Shown here piece after piece: positions 1 to 7,297 of a DNA stretch of 64,000 nt (positions within the stretch are counted from its first letter, which is position 1; every line of letters starts with the position of its first letter). The notes beneath the pieces were generated by a model that saw nothing but the letters and a program-made list of their open reading frames with translations, was not told where the DNA came from and searched no databases. Made by a program: the position numbers and the translations under genes. Source of the DNA: Paenibacillus selenitireducens (GTDB taxonomy: Bacteria; Bacillota; Bacilli; Paenibacillales; Paenibacillaceae); assembly GCF_002021565.1 (NCBI RefSeq), contig NZ_MSZX01000001.1:27-64026 (forward strand), written 5' to 3'.

Positions 1-12
1 CTAACGGGCAGG
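1..12. repeat. TAACGGG repeat, right end only (copy A, cut by window edge)
   Basis: CTAACGGGCAGG at the very start matches the right boundary word of the repeat family. The rest of the copy lies outside the window. Confidence 0.5.
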
Positions 13-28
13 TTAATCGAATAGTTAA

Positions 29-454
29 TCACGGATTTTGCAATTCAGGAGGTAAATCATATGTAGCTAAATGGGTGTGGTTAATTAACTCTACTGAAGG
101 TCCATACGAAATTCGATACGTTAATCGGTCTTTTCCTACTGGAACATGGTGTCCTGCAGTCGGCTCAATTTCAAATGAAATTTCTAATTTGAAGCCACGG
201 AATCCATTTATTCTTTTGGTTTCGGTTACTTCAATTTTCCACGGTGTAATTTCAGGCGAAAAAGTTTTTGAAATATTTGGGCGGTAATAGTTATCAAGAA
301 CTTCACTAATATAAGGAGTTAGCAAGTTCATGAGCATATCCTGTAGCCTAAGTTCTTCTGAGTCCTCAACGGGTTGATTTGCCGAAGCTATATTGGTTTG
401 AAAAGAAGAAACAAGAACAAGCGATAAAAAAAAAGAAAAGATTATTTTTTTCAT
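29..454 (-). CDS. Secreted DUF3888-type protein
   Basis: This 141-residue protein has a Sec signal peptide (MKK, then a hydrophobic run to about residue 20, ending ASA-N). The mature part is a small alpha/beta domain containing LLTPYISEVLDNYYRP and GFRGFKLEISFEIEP. The layout matches the DUF3888 family of small secreted Bacillales proteins, whose function is unknown. The start follows AAAGGAGT at good spacing. It is monocistronic, lying between two copies of the TAACGGG repeat. The family call comes from pattern recognition; secretion is well supported. Confidence 0.75.
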   Translation of the reverse strand: MKKIIFSFFLSLVLVSSFQTNIASANQPVEDSEELRLQDMLMNLLTPYISEVLDNYYRPNISKTFSPEITPWKIEVTETKRINGFRGFKLEISFEIEPTAGHHVPVGKDRLTYRISYGPSVELINHTHLATYDLPPELQNP

Positions 455-514
455 TTTATTTACAGACTCCTTTTATGGTTATTATTTACCAACTCCTTTA
501 ATTTATGTGGCTTA

Positions 515-602
515 TTAAGCTAACGGGACACGATAGCTTAATAAAAAAATAAAACGCGGCTGTCGGCATGATCGGCAACCGCGTTATGCTAATGGGCATG
601 AT
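515..602. repeat. TAACGGG dispersed repeat, copy B
   Basis: The left word TAACGGGACACGATAG (521-536) is followed by a long hairpin, with 5' arm AACGCGG from 553 and 3' arm CCGCGTT ending at 585, and then a degenerate right word TAATGGGCAT. It has the same frame as the copies near 1100, 1870 and 2743 but an unrelated hairpin. It lies between the DUF3888 gene and the broken acetyltransferase. Confidence 0.75.
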
Positions 603-679
603 ATTACAAATAAAGGGAATAAATCCGTTGAGAACGAATACTATCTTTATTAATCAATTTAAGAAGGAGTCGAAATCTG

Positions 680-1071
680 ATGATTCGAGAAGCTGAAAGA
701 TCAGATAAAGATCAAATATTCGATCTCTATAGCATGTTAGTGCCAAACAGAAAGGAAATGAATGTAGTCGAAGAACAAATTGAGACAATTAGAAGGGATC
801 CAAACAATTTTTTACTTGTATTCGAGGAAAATGGAGAAATATTAGGTACGGTTACGTTAAATATTTGTTTGCAGCCTTTACATGGCTTTAGACCATATGG
901 AGTAGTGAAGAATGTAATTGTTCATGAAAATTATGAACAAAAACTTTTACAGTATATTGAGGATTACTGCAAATCAATTGAATGTCATAGAATTATGTTT
1001 AGATAATATCTACATGTCAAAGAGCACATTAATTGAAATGGAAGGATACAGGATACAGTGGGTCAGTGTAA
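680..1071 (+). pseudogene. GNAT-family N-acetyltransferase, decayed
   Basis: The open frame (680-1006, 108 codons) starts like a GNAT enzyme (MIREAERSDKDQIFDLY) and keeps strands beta-2 to beta-4 (ILGTVTLNICLQP, GVVKNVIVHENY). The acetyl-CoA pyrophosphate loop (R/QxxGxG/A) is missing: NYEQKLLQYIEDY runs straight into helix 3. The usual family tail continues in another frame after the stop (STCQRAH, a stop, then GYSGSV to 1071). An internal deletion, a frameshift and nonsense codons make catalysis very unlikely. A good ribosome site (AAGGAG) is still present. Confidence 0.75.
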
Positions 1072-1094
1072 GGGATCTTCTATGAGATGGTCGT

Positions 1095-1170
1095 TCAACT
1101 AACGGGACACGATAGCGGAGGAGCTTGCAGCGATGCGGCTCCTCTTTTCTTATTGAAGTAACGGGCAGGT
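1095..1170. repeat. TAACGGG dispersed repeat, copy C
   Basis: Left word TAACGGGACACGATAG (1100-1115), hairpin GAGGAGC/GCTCCTC followed by TTTT, and right word GAAGTAACGGGCAGG (1156-1170). It is nearly identical to the copy at 2741-2815 and is an inverted match of the copy at 6817-6893. Confidence 0.85.
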
Positions 1171-1270
1171 TTGGGATTAGCAATCCATAAGAAACAACCC
1201 AAGTTGAATTATGCTAAAATGTAGTAAATGTATAATGTAGATATCCCTCATGAACAAAGGAGAACTGAAA

Positions 1271-1846
1271 ATGAGAAAACTCGTTCTATTTCTGCACGCA
1301 TCGCTTGACGGTTTTGTAGAAGGGCCGAATGGTGAAATGGACATTGGCTGGGTTTCCTACGATGCTGATTTGGAGAAACACGCGAAAGAAATTCTGAGTA
1401 CTGCCGACACTGTCATTTGGGGGCGTGGGACTTATCAGATGATGCACAGTTACTGGCCATCTGTGCCTTCGAACCCATCAGCTTCGCAGCATGAACGGAA
1501 TCATGCCGAGTGGATCGAAAAGACAGCCAAAATCGTTTTTTCCACGACGCTGGAGAAAGTCGAATGGAATAATTCCAGACTCGTGAAAGAAGATGTCGAG
1601 GAAGAGATCAATAACCTCAAACAGCAGCCAGGCAAGGATATGGTCATCCTCGGCAGTCCTAGATTCGCACACCACCTTATGCAGCTTGATTTAATTGATG
1701 AGTATAAAATTACGGTTTCTCCCGTCCTGATCGGTAAGGGATTGCCGTTATTCCAAGGTCTCAAGGAGAAGATCAATCTTAAGCTAATCGAAAACAAGAC
1801 CTTTGATTCTGGAGCCATAGGTCTCGTTTACCAGACGGTAAGATGA
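1271..1846 (+). CDS. Dihydrofolate reductase-like (RibD C-terminal domain) protein
   Basis: This 191-residue protein has the RibD C-terminal/DHFR-like fold. The sequence opens with KLVLFLHASLDGFVEGPNGEMDI, continues with DTVIWGRGTYQMM in the nucleotide-binding part, and has DMVILGSPRFAHHLMQLDLIDEYKITVSPVLIGKGLPLF near the end. It resembles the YwjB/YyaP group of putative NAD(P)H-dependent reductases whose substrate is unknown. The ATG at 1271 is preferred over the in-frame ATG at 1250 because AAAGGAG ends 8 nt before it. A repeat copy with a terminator hairpin follows the stop. Confidence 0.85.
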   Translation: MRKLVLFLHASLDGFVEGPNGEMDIGWVSYDADLEKHAKEILSTADTVIWGRGTYQMMHSYWPSVPSNPSASQHERNHAEWIEKTAKIVFSTTLEKVEWNNSRLVKEDVEEEINNLKQQPGKDMVILGSPRFAHHLMQLDLIDEYKITVSPVLIGKGLPLFQGLKEKINLKLIENKTFDSGAIGLVYQTVR

Positions 1847-1868
1847 CCTTGTCACCTAAGGTGATTAC

Positions 1869-1941
1869 GCTAACGGGAAACGATAGTTTCATACCGTAAG
1901 GGCTGCCGAGTGGCAGCCCTTTATTCCGCTAACGGGCAGAT
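1869..1941. repeat. TAACGGG dispersed repeat, copy D
   Basis: Left word TAACGGGAAACGATAG, a different hairpin (AGGGCTGCC / GGCAGCCCT followed by TTTATT), and right word CTAACGGGCAG. It probably serves as the terminator of the reductase gene just upstream. Confidence 0.85.
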
Positions 1942-1992
1942 TAGTTCGCCGGCAGGGCCCTTTGAATGATGTAATGTTTCGTTGACTGCCCC

Positions 1993-2517
1993 TTACATGT
2001 CCAACGCTTTCTGCGCGTGGGCCACATCCATCGCAAGTAGCAGGCCAAGGTCATACGCCGGGTAGTAACCGCGTTCCAACATGTAATTGAACACTTTTCC
2101 GTGCATATGAATGACTCTGTTCATATGTCTTTGAAACGCATCGCGCAGCTGTGGGGTTGCCGATTCCGTAAGGGGTATCGCATAAGCGCGGATCGACGAT
2201 TTAAAGTAGGCGAGCAGATTTCCTCCATAAAACGCTGTCATATCGCCCTCTTTCCCCATAAACCCGGGCATTTCTTGGACACTGTCATCCCGGAACGGCG
2301 TCGGAGCCATCGGATAAAAAAGGAGCAGTTCTCTCAAGTCCATGTCGGTTTCTTGGATCGCTTCGACGTATAAAGCGCGCAGCGCCGGATCTTGGACGGA
2401 ATGAATCTGCCTTTTTAACTCGATCAAGTGGCCGGACAAATAACCGACCGTTTCGTGCAATTGCAACGTTTCATGCAATGCGAGATGATGTTGAGGCTGC
2501 TTTAGATTCGAATACAT
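1993..2517 (-). CDS. CotF-like spore coat protein
   Basis: This 174-residue protein looks all-helical with a coat-F-type layout. An N-terminal helical half (LALHETLQLHETVGYLSGHLIELKRQ) is followed by the family core AFYGGNLLAYFKSSIRAYAI and a C-terminal MHGKVFNYMLERGYYPAYD. CotF-like proteins are spore coat or spore-associated structural proteins made in the mother cell. AGGAGG precedes the ATG at good spacing. It is more GC-rich than its immediate neighbours and stands alone between repeats. The exact subfamily is uncertain. Confidence 0.8.
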   Translation of the reverse strand: MYSNLKQPQHHLALHETLQLHETVGYLSGHLIELKRQIHSVQDPALRALYVEAIQETDMDLRELLLFYPMAPTPFRDDSVQEMPGFMGKEGDMTAFYGGNLLAYFKSSIRAYAIPLTESATPQLRDAFQRHMNRVIHMHGKVFNYMLERGYYPAYDLGLLLAMDVAHAQKALDM

Positions 2518-2740
2518 CGTACGTTCCTCCTATAAAAATCGGTTTAGCCTTTAAAATAGACTTCCCGATACTTTATGCGAGCCGGGCAAAAGGGTTAATG
2601 CCTACAAAGTATCTGGTCGAAGATTAGCTGTGATGGGTAATGAAAAGAAAGTTTCTCCTTTTAATGTGTTCGTTCATCCAAAAGCTGCAGAGACTATTGA
2701 AAGAAAGTACCGGGAGAAACATTAATTGAAGATGAGTGAT
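2518..2740. other. Intergenic remnant
   Basis: There is no complete gene here. On the plus strand a 28-codon open stretch (ATG at 2633, ending HPKAAETIERKYREKH) reads like the tail of a lost gene and stops just before the next repeat copy. No ribosome site or promoter is convincing. Confidence 0.3.
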
Positions 2741-2816
2741 TGAAGTAACGGGACACGATAGCGGAGGAGCTTGCAGCGATGTGGCTCCTCTTTTCTTATT
2801 GAAGTAACGGGCAGGA
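2741..2816. repeat. TAACGGG dispersed repeat, copy E
   Basis: Nearly identical to the copy at 1095-1170, including the GAGGAGC/GCTCCTC hairpin and both boundary words. Read on the minus strand, the copy is open and creates a spurious short reading frame. Confidence 0.85.
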
Positions 2817-2878
2817 ATGTTGAAGAACATACACGGTGAACCGTACCATAAGTGAACACGTTAAATTTTGATTCAACT

Positions 2879-3088
2879 TTAAAACCAGTCAATACATTTC
2901 ACTAGCGCTACCTGAGTTGGTCCGTTCCGGTTCAGATTTTTAATGTCATAAGGGGTAGTGATGGCTTTGTATGATTCATTCCTCCCGAAAAAGTCAAAAC
3001 CCCTCGTAAAAGGGTCTTCGACTGGTTCAAGAACATTTATAGTTGGAAAGTAAATTGCTTCAATAGTACAAAGGCATTTAGAGGAATC
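2879..3088 (-). pseudogene. Unidentified gene fragment
   Basis: An uninterrupted reading frame of about 66 codons without a start codon ends in TAA. It includes CTIEAIYFPTINVLEPVEDP and GFDFFGRNESYKAITTPYDI and has normal protein-like composition. The 5' end is missing: an in-frame stop lies near the esterase stop at 3102. I do not recognise the family. It looks like the 3' part of a gene truncated on the side facing the esterase. Confidence 0.4.
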
Positions 3089-3101
3089 GGGTTATTTTCT
3101 C

Positions 3102-4157
3102 TTAGCTAGAGGTAATGACTTCCTTAAGAAACTCCTTTGTCTGCTTCAGGCTACGTATACTAGCCGGGGAGGCCATATCAAACTGAAAGCCATGACCTGC
3201 TTTCATCACGGCGGGGTCGAAAAACAGAGAGGTGACTGGAACGCCCTTTTCCTGAAGAGCTGCCACGAAAACCCTAGCCTGGTTTTCAAACGAATTCGTG
3301 TTGCCGTCGGTTACAAATGCAGGGGGAAAGTCTTTTGTGATGTACTTTGATAGATTTAAGACATCAAACTTCGGGTTGTTCATCCAGTTCTTATCGCCCA
3401 ATATGCCCCAGCCCATACGCTTGAGCATGAATTGTTGCACGGGTTTTGCATCGCTATGCTGAAATGCTGTGATATCGTAGGGAGCGCTATATAACAATAA
3501 GCCTTTAATTGTATTAGTCGGCACGAGTTGTGGGATCCCCACGAGCTCAGCATATTCGGTATTGGTTTGGATCAGGGCAAACTCCCCGGCCAAGAAAGCC
3601 CCCGCTGAGGAACCGGCAAAAATCACCCGTGATGGGTCCAAGGGGTATTTCTGAGCCAAATGTTGCAAATAAGACCATACCTCGCCGACTTGTTTCGTTT
3701 GATCGAACAGAGTTGCTTCGGGAGCCAACTCGTAGTTCATTGATATTACGGCAAAACCGTCAGAGGCCAAACCCCTTGAATAGTTGGCGGGCATAAATTT
3801 ATCTCCCATAACGAAGCCTCCGCCGTGGATAAAGATGATGACAGGAAGCGGCTTCGAATCACCTTGAGGGAGGTAAAGGTCGATTTTATTTTCGTGGTAC
3901 TTAGACGGATATGAGATGTCCGAGATCACCTGAGTTTGCACCATGAGCTCGGGAAGATCGGATGGCTTGGAACCAAAATTGTCCGGACCGATCTTGCTGG
4001 ATAGCAAGCGGGCCAGCCAAATGGTTGGCTGAGGTGTCCAGATGGTGAAGGCAGCCGTAATTAGAACAATCGTCAAGACAGCAATCAATGTAAACTTAAT
4101 TAATTTGAAGATGCGCTTTTTTTCTATTCGTTGATGGGATACTTGTACTTGTGTCAT
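3102..4157 (-). CDS. Membrane-anchored alpha/beta hydrolase (esterase/lipase, HSL-like)
   Basis: The protein has about 351 residues: a basic N-terminus, one membrane helix (about residues 22-42), then an extracellular alpha/beta hydrolase. It shows the HGGG oxyanion motif (IIFIHGGGFVMGD), the nucleophile elbow GSSAG, a probable acid in FVTDGNTNSF and the histidine in AGHGFQFD, so a complete catalytic triad is visible. Such enzymes hydrolyse carboxylic esters; the substrate is unknown. The start at 4157 is chosen because AGGAGG lies 8 nt upstream; the longer frame from 4178 has none. It follows a TetR gene by 118 bp on the same strand, suggesting co-transcription or local regulation. Confidence 0.85.
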   Translation of the reverse strand: MTQVQVSHQRIEKKRIFKLIKFTLIAVLTIVLITAAFTIWTPQPTIWLARLLSSKIGPDNFGSKPSDLPELMVQTQVISDISYPSKYHENKIDLYLPQGDSKPLPVIIFIHGGGFVMGDKFMPANYSRGLASDGFAVISMNYELAPEATLFDQTKQVGEVWSYLQHLAQKYPLDPSRVIFAGSSAGAFLAGEFALIQTNTEYAELVGIPQLVPTNTIKGLLLYSAPYDITAFQHSDAKPVQQFMLKRMGWGILGDKNWMNNPKFDVLNLSKYITKDFPPAFVTDGNTNSFENQARVFVAALQEKGVPVTSLFFDPAVMKAGHGFQFDMASPASIRSLKQTKEFLKEVITSS

Positions 4158-4274
4158 CGGGTAGCCTCCTTCAGTCATTTTATAGTGTCGTATGGACTCT
4201 AGATGCTGTTTAGTTGTATAAGGGAAAACCTCATGTATGATTTGGTAAGGAGAGTCTGATTTTTACGCAGCCCT

Positions 4275-4964
4275 TCATTCTACTTCGAAGACGAAGGGGT
4301 CAGGTTCAGCACGAACGAATTGAGATAAGAAATTCATCAAGTATGTTAGGATTTGCTCCGGATCGAGTCCAAATTGCTTTTGAATAAGATGACCTCGAGT
4401 TGCCATTCGAAGCACCATGCTTGTGAGGGTATGCGAGATCATGCTCCCAAGTAGGGCGGGATCAAAAGTAAGAAGAATAGATCCATCTTTCATGCCCTTT
4501 TCAATGGCGGCTATCAAATTCCCTCCATAGCTTTCCATCGACTTCTTATAGCGCTCGCGAAGTTCCTCGGAAGGGAAGGAATCCCGGTAGAAATGGTCAA
4601 ACTGCGCAATGAATCGAAGATGATCGGGATGCTCATGGTATAGCTGAAGCCAGCCGTTAATCATGAGCGCTAATTGATCCGCTCCTGTCTTGGCGGAAAT
4701 GTCTTCGGTCTGAGAATAGCCGGTGATCTCATTGATGATTTTAATCTGAATTTCAAAGACGATCTCGTGAATGGAACTAAAATAATTATATAACGTAACC
4801 CGGGTTACCCCGGCATGGGCTGCTATATGGGCCATCGTGATGCTTGCGATGTCTTTCTTCAAGAAGATCTCCTTGGCAGCCTCCAAAATCTGATCTCGCC
4901 GCTTTATGCGCAAATCGTCTAATTCCTCTTCCCATTTCTTCAAATCCTCAACCTCTTTCCTCAT
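4275..4964 (-). CDS. TetR/AcrR-family transcriptional regulator
   Basis: This 229-residue protein has an N-terminal TetR helix-turn-helix (ILEAAKEIFLKKDIASITMAHIAAHAGVTRVTLYNYFSS, about residues 25-65) and a helical ligand-binding C-terminal domain. Family members are repressors released by small hydrophobic ligands. It lies directly upstream of the esterase and is probably its regulator. An inverted repeat upstream (5045-5063) could be its operator. The ligand cannot be predicted. Confidence 0.88.
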   Translation of the reverse strand: MRKEVEDLKKWEEELDDLRIKRRDQILEAAKEIFLKKDIASITMAHIAAHAGVTRVTLYNYFSSIHEIVFEIQIKIINEITGYSQTEDISAKTGADQLALMINGWLQLYHEHPDHLRFIAQFDHFYRDSFPSEELRERYKKSMESYGGNLIAAIEKGMKDGSILLTFDPALLGSMISHTLTSMVLRMATRGHLIQKQFGLDPEQILTYLMNFLSQFVRAEPDPFVFEVE

Positions 4965-5044
4965 GAACTACACGTTTAAAACAAATTCGATGAAAGTAAC
5001 GAATAATCTTTTTCACTATCAAATTATACTACATATCGCGTTGG

Positions 5045-5063
5045 TTTTATACAAGGTGTAAAA
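5045..5063. promoter_or_regulatory. Inverted repeat upstream of tetR, candidate operator
   Basis: TTTTATAC-AAG-GTGTAAAA is an 8-bp inverted repeat with one mismatch, about 80 bp upstream of the tetR start in an AT-rich promoter-like stretch. TetR proteins commonly bind such sites for autoregulation; the assignment is inference. Confidence 0.4.
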
Positions 5064-5290
5064 TGTGTTTAACAACATGTAAAGTAATTGATTTTTGATT
5101 GTGACACAATCCTTAGACAGATTAGGACAAAATAAAAAGCACACACATCTTGTGAGTGCTTAGTCGCACTATCTTTCCGGGCGGCCATACGCCTGAATCG
5201 AAAGCGCTATGCCTCAATTTATTTCAATGAGAAGCTACTTTATCAGTCCATTTTAGATTATCAAATCCGAAAGAAGAGGGAATTGCATTA
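5064..5290. other. Intergenic stretch with hairpin and gene tail
   Basis: A hairpin (AAGCACACACA/TGTGAGTGCTT, 5137-5161) is followed on the minus strand by a T-rich tract and looks like a leftward terminator with no obvious gene feeding it. From about 5168 a plus-strand open stretch without a start codon (ending LYQSILDYQIRKKRELH) closes just before the next repeat and resembles a gene tail. Confidence 0.35.
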
Positions 5291-5386
5291 AAGTAACGGG
5301 ACACGATAGTTGAATTAACTAAGTAAAGTTTTTATTTGAAAATCAACATTAGACCCCACTAGCTGCGACTGGTGGGGTTATTTTAG
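5290..5386. repeat. TAACGGG repeat, copy F (left word plus own hairpin)
   Basis: AAGTAACGGGACACGATAG at 5291-5309 is followed about 45 bp later by a terminator-like hairpin (ACCCCACTAG / CTGGTGGGGT, 5353-5378, then TATTTT). No right boundary word is recognisable, so the copy is incomplete or diverged. Confidence 0.6.
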
Positions 5387-5423
5387 TTTGTTTAGGCTAT
5401 GTTATTCTTGATTGTTGATTTTG

Positions 5424-5454
5424 AGCAAAAGAAAACCGCCATCATTAGGCGGTT
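5424..5454 (-). terminator. Intrinsic terminator
   Basis: AACCGCC/GGCGGTT hairpin with a T-rich tract on the minus strand. It sits 25 bp downstream of the small gene ending at 5479 and should terminate it. Confidence 0.7.
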
Positions 5455-5478
5455 AGTTTGTTTAATAAGCTGTTCATT

Positions 5479-5712
5479 TTAATGATGCCACCATGACTCC
5501 ACGATCTGATGTGCAACTTGCGGGTAGTAACCTTTTCCAACTAGATAGGTGATAGCTGCAGCCTCTCTTAAGGCATGTTCGGTTGATATCGTTTGAGCTT
5601 CTCTCAAACCGTTTTGAACCCATGGTTCAACCACAGTTAAAGTTTCCTGCATTAAATTGTGAAAATGAGGATTGGGTGCCGAATACGCATTATACGGATA
5701 AGTCATTGCCAA
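5479..5712 (-). CDS. Small Tyr/Pro-rich hypothetical protein
   Basis: This 77-residue protein begins MAMTYPYNAYSAPNPHFHNL, continues through a helical middle and ends GKGYYPQVAHQIVESWWHH. I do not recognise the family. The GYYP word also occurs in the CotF-like protein of this window, and the neighbour is a YjcZ-type sporulation protein, so a spore-associated role is a guess. The start is probably TTG at 5712 (AAAGGATG about 10 nt upstream); an in-frame ATG lies at 5706. A terminator follows. Confidence 0.6.
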   Translation of the reverse strand: MAMTYPYNAYSAPNPHFHNLMQETLTVVEPWVQNGLREAQTISTEHALREAAAITYLVGKGYYPQVAHQIVESWWHH

Positions 5713-5828
5713 AGTATTATCATCCTTTCGATGTTTGGATATACTTCAGCATATGCCCAATCCAATTTTTGTTGAGCCCAAAATATCACATTATCGACAT
5801 TAGGCCTAAAGGTACTATATCTACACAA

Positions 5829-5936
5829 TTAGATACCGAAACCACCCATACAACTGCAAGCGACAATAACTAACAAGATGAACAATACGAGGATAGTACC
5901 TGTGTTTGTAAATAAACCTCCACCTAATTCGCCCAT
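5829..5936 (-). CDS. YjcZ-family sporulation membrane peptide
   Basis: This 35-residue peptide starts MGELGGGLFTNTG and continues as one hydrophobic helix, ILVLFILLVIVACSC, ending MGGFGI. The glycine-rich head plus VLFILLVIV and C-x-C is the signature of the YjcZ family of very short sporulation proteins in Bacillales, thought to act in spore morphogenesis. GGAGGTG lies 7 nt before the ATG, which strongly supports translation. It is co-directional with the small gene ending at 5479 and lies 117 bp upstream of it. Confidence 0.85.
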   Translation of the reverse strand: MGELGGGLFTNTGTILVLFILLVIVACSCMGGFGI

Positions 5937-6081
5937 TTAAGCACCTCCCTATTATAGAGTACTCATTATGTTATGAAGGCTGCTCTTCCTTTGTTTGGAT
6001 GATTGTTACTAGTTATGTAATCTATTTTTTTATCAATGTTATCAAAAAAAACCCGGATCTCTTCGATGACTTATTATGCAC

Positions 6082-6117
6082 AAAAAAAGCATGGATACTG
6101 TATTTGCTTATCCATGC
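6082..6117 (-). terminator. Hairpin with leftward T-tract
   Basis: GCATGGATA / TATCCATGC, 9-bp perfect arms, followed on the minus strand by seven T. It is a terminator-like structure, but no minus-strand gene is visible upstream of it. Confidence 0.5.
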
Positions 6118-6140
6118 AAGTTGAAAGGGGGAAATGAATT

Positions 6141-6242
6141 GTGAAATTGAATGAGGTTGTAAAATACTATATGTATCTAATAGAAGAAGAGATACAAGAA
6201 TTGATAAAATTGGTTTACTCAGAAGTATATAAAAAAGTGTAA
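6141..6242 (+). CDS. Short helical peptide, unknown
   Basis: A 33-codon frame starts at GTG, preceded by GAAAGGGGGAAATG. It encodes an amphipathic, charged peptide (MKLNEVVKYYMYLIEEEIQE, then LIKLVYSEVYKKV) and is followed within 10 bp by a strong terminator hairpin. Ribosome site and terminator together suggest a real mini-gene. Aligned Glu and Lys residues suggest an amphipathic helix. Function unknown. Confidence 0.5.
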   Translation: MKLNEVVKYYMYLIEEEIQELIKLVYSEVYKKV

Positions 6243-6248
6243 ACGTAT

Positions 6249-6303
6249 GAAACAGCGGCAGACTAGGGCTTGTAAATAAAGTCCTAGTCTTCCGCTGTTT
6301 GTG
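6249..6303 (+). terminator. Terminator hairpin of repeat copy G
   Basis: Long hairpin with arms AAACAGCGG...AGACTAGG and CCTAGTCT...CCGCTGTTT. It ends the 33-codon gene and, on the minus strand, forms the hairpin part of a repeat whose boundary word is at 6305-6321. Confidence 0.75.
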
Positions 6304-6325
6304 TTGAACTAACGTGTCCCGCTAG
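6303..6325. repeat. TAACGGG repeat, copy G, inverted
   Basis: On the minus strand this reads CTAGCGGGACACGTTAG, a diverged form of the left word TAACGGGACACGATAG. The adjacent hairpin (6249-6303) is again unlike those of the other copies. Confidence 0.55.
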
Positions 6326-6513
6326 CTTAATAATACGTAGGGCACTCACTCGGGCATGCATTAGCAACCCGTCCAAGTTGGTACCATGGTTCATATTACT
6401 TTTTTCGTATGGTTACATATGTGTATCGCCAAAATATAACCAACTTAATGAGAAGAAATATGTTTTCATACATATACTGAGTTAAAAAATAAAAGTAGGT
6501 GTCATTAATCATT

Positions 6514-6765
6514 ATGAAGCAATATCTACGCAAGTATGAACTTGCGGCTCGCCTAGATGTAAACAGACACACCCTTGGAAATTGGATCAGTGACTTTCGG
6601 GAATTTATACCTATTCATATACAAGGTGATGTGGAATGTTTTGATCTTGAGGCTATAGCTGTTTTGATGAGAATTAAAACCCTTCGAAAAGAGTTATATT
6701 CAAAACGATCAATTAGGGGAATTTTAGCTAATGAGGGTTATCCTATCCAAACAAATAATCGGTAA
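6514..6765 (+). CDS. MerR-like helix-turn-helix protein
   Basis: The protein has about 83 residues. KYELAARLDVNRHTLGNWISDFREF is a MerR/HTH_17-type DNA-binding helix-turn-helix, followed by a short acidic segment and a basic helix (AVLMRIKTLRKELYSKRSIRGIL). There is no ligand domain, so it is a minimal DNA-binding protein like those near mobile elements and plasmids. The ATG at 6514 is taken as start with AGGTG about 12 nt upstream; GTG at 6499 is the alternative. Its target is unknown. Confidence 0.6.
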   Translation: MKQYLRKYELAARLDVNRHTLGNWISDFREFIPIHIQGDVECFDLEAIAVLMRIKTLRKELYSKRSIRGILANEGYPIQTNNR

Positions 6766-6816
6766 CTTCAATATCAAATTTACAATATTTTATAATTTTC
6801 CAAATGATTGAACTAT

Positions 6817-6894
6817 CTTGCCCGTTACTTCAATAAGAAAAGAGGAGCCGCATCGCTGCAAGCCCCTCCACTATCGTGTCCTGTTAGCTTAATA
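6817..6894. repeat. TAACGGG dispersed repeat, copy H, inverted
   Basis: Reverse complement of copies C and E: CCCGTTACTTCAATAAG, the GAGGAGCC hairpin, then CTATCGTGTCCTGTTAG. One stem base pair is changed by a GGAGGGGC substitution. The reading frame through it shares peptide words with the frame over copy E only because of the repeat. Confidence 0.85.
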
Positions 6895-6967
6895 CCTTCT
6901 CGTAACATTCCTGTATTCACGACGTCCTACCGACTTAAGGCTTTATATGTATTATTAATTTTGAAAA

Positions 6968-7108
6968 CTAATTGCCTGGCAGTTGGATGCCATGCCAGCC
7001 GCTTACATCGCATTGATCATATTCATTATCACCCACAGCAACCACTGTGCCGTCCGATTTTAGGCCGAGAGTATGAGAGCAACCCGCAGCAACCGCAACA
7101 ATATCGCA
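6968..7108 (-). pseudogene. RCC1-repeat protein, C-terminal fragment
   Basis: The minus-strand reading gives DIVAVAAGCSHTLGLKSDGT, VVAVGDNEYDQCDVSGWHGI and QLPGN followed by a stop. SHTLGLKSDGTVVAVGDN is the classic RCC1 blade signature, and secreted RCC1-like beta-propellers occur in Paenibacillus. Only about one blade is left, with no start codon; the 5' end stops at a hairpin at 7109-7146. Confidence 0.7.
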
Positions 7109-7146
7109 AACAGCCCCCATTCCTTTAAACAGGTGGGGGCTGTTTT
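7109..7146 (+). terminator. Hairpin, terminator-like
   Basis: AACAGCCCCCA / TGGGGGCTGTT with a short T run on the plus strand. It marks the edge of the RCC1 fragment. Confidence 0.55.
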
Positions 7147-7238
7147 ACGCCTACGCATATAGATTCTCCTCCACAGCACTGCTCATCTAGGCAAAGATTG
7201 AAATTCAGCCTGCTTGGGTGAAAACCTCCACCGAAGTA

Positions 7239-7274
7239 TCACACCGTACATAGTATGAGACAAATACGGTGTGA
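7239..7274. promoter_or_regulatory. Inverted repeat in front of the cyclase gene
   Basis: TCACACCGTA (7239-7248) and TACGGTGTGA (7265-7274) are perfect 10-bp arms around a 16-bp spacer, ending 23 bp before the cyclase ATG. It could be an operator or an mRNA hairpin near the ribosome site. Confidence 0.5.
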
Positions 7275-7297
7275 ACCGCCTGTTTCGGGGTGTAAAT

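Noticed and set aside
2624-2830. 68-codon minus-strand frame starting MFFNIPARYFNKKRGATSL
   Set aside because: It runs through repeat copy E. A similar peptide occurs at 6808-7128 only because copy H is the same repeat inverted; there is no ribosome site or domain.
6808-7128. 106-codon plus-strand frame over repeat copy H
   Set aside because: It is antisense to the RCC1 fragment and its first third is repeat-derived, so it is not a gene.
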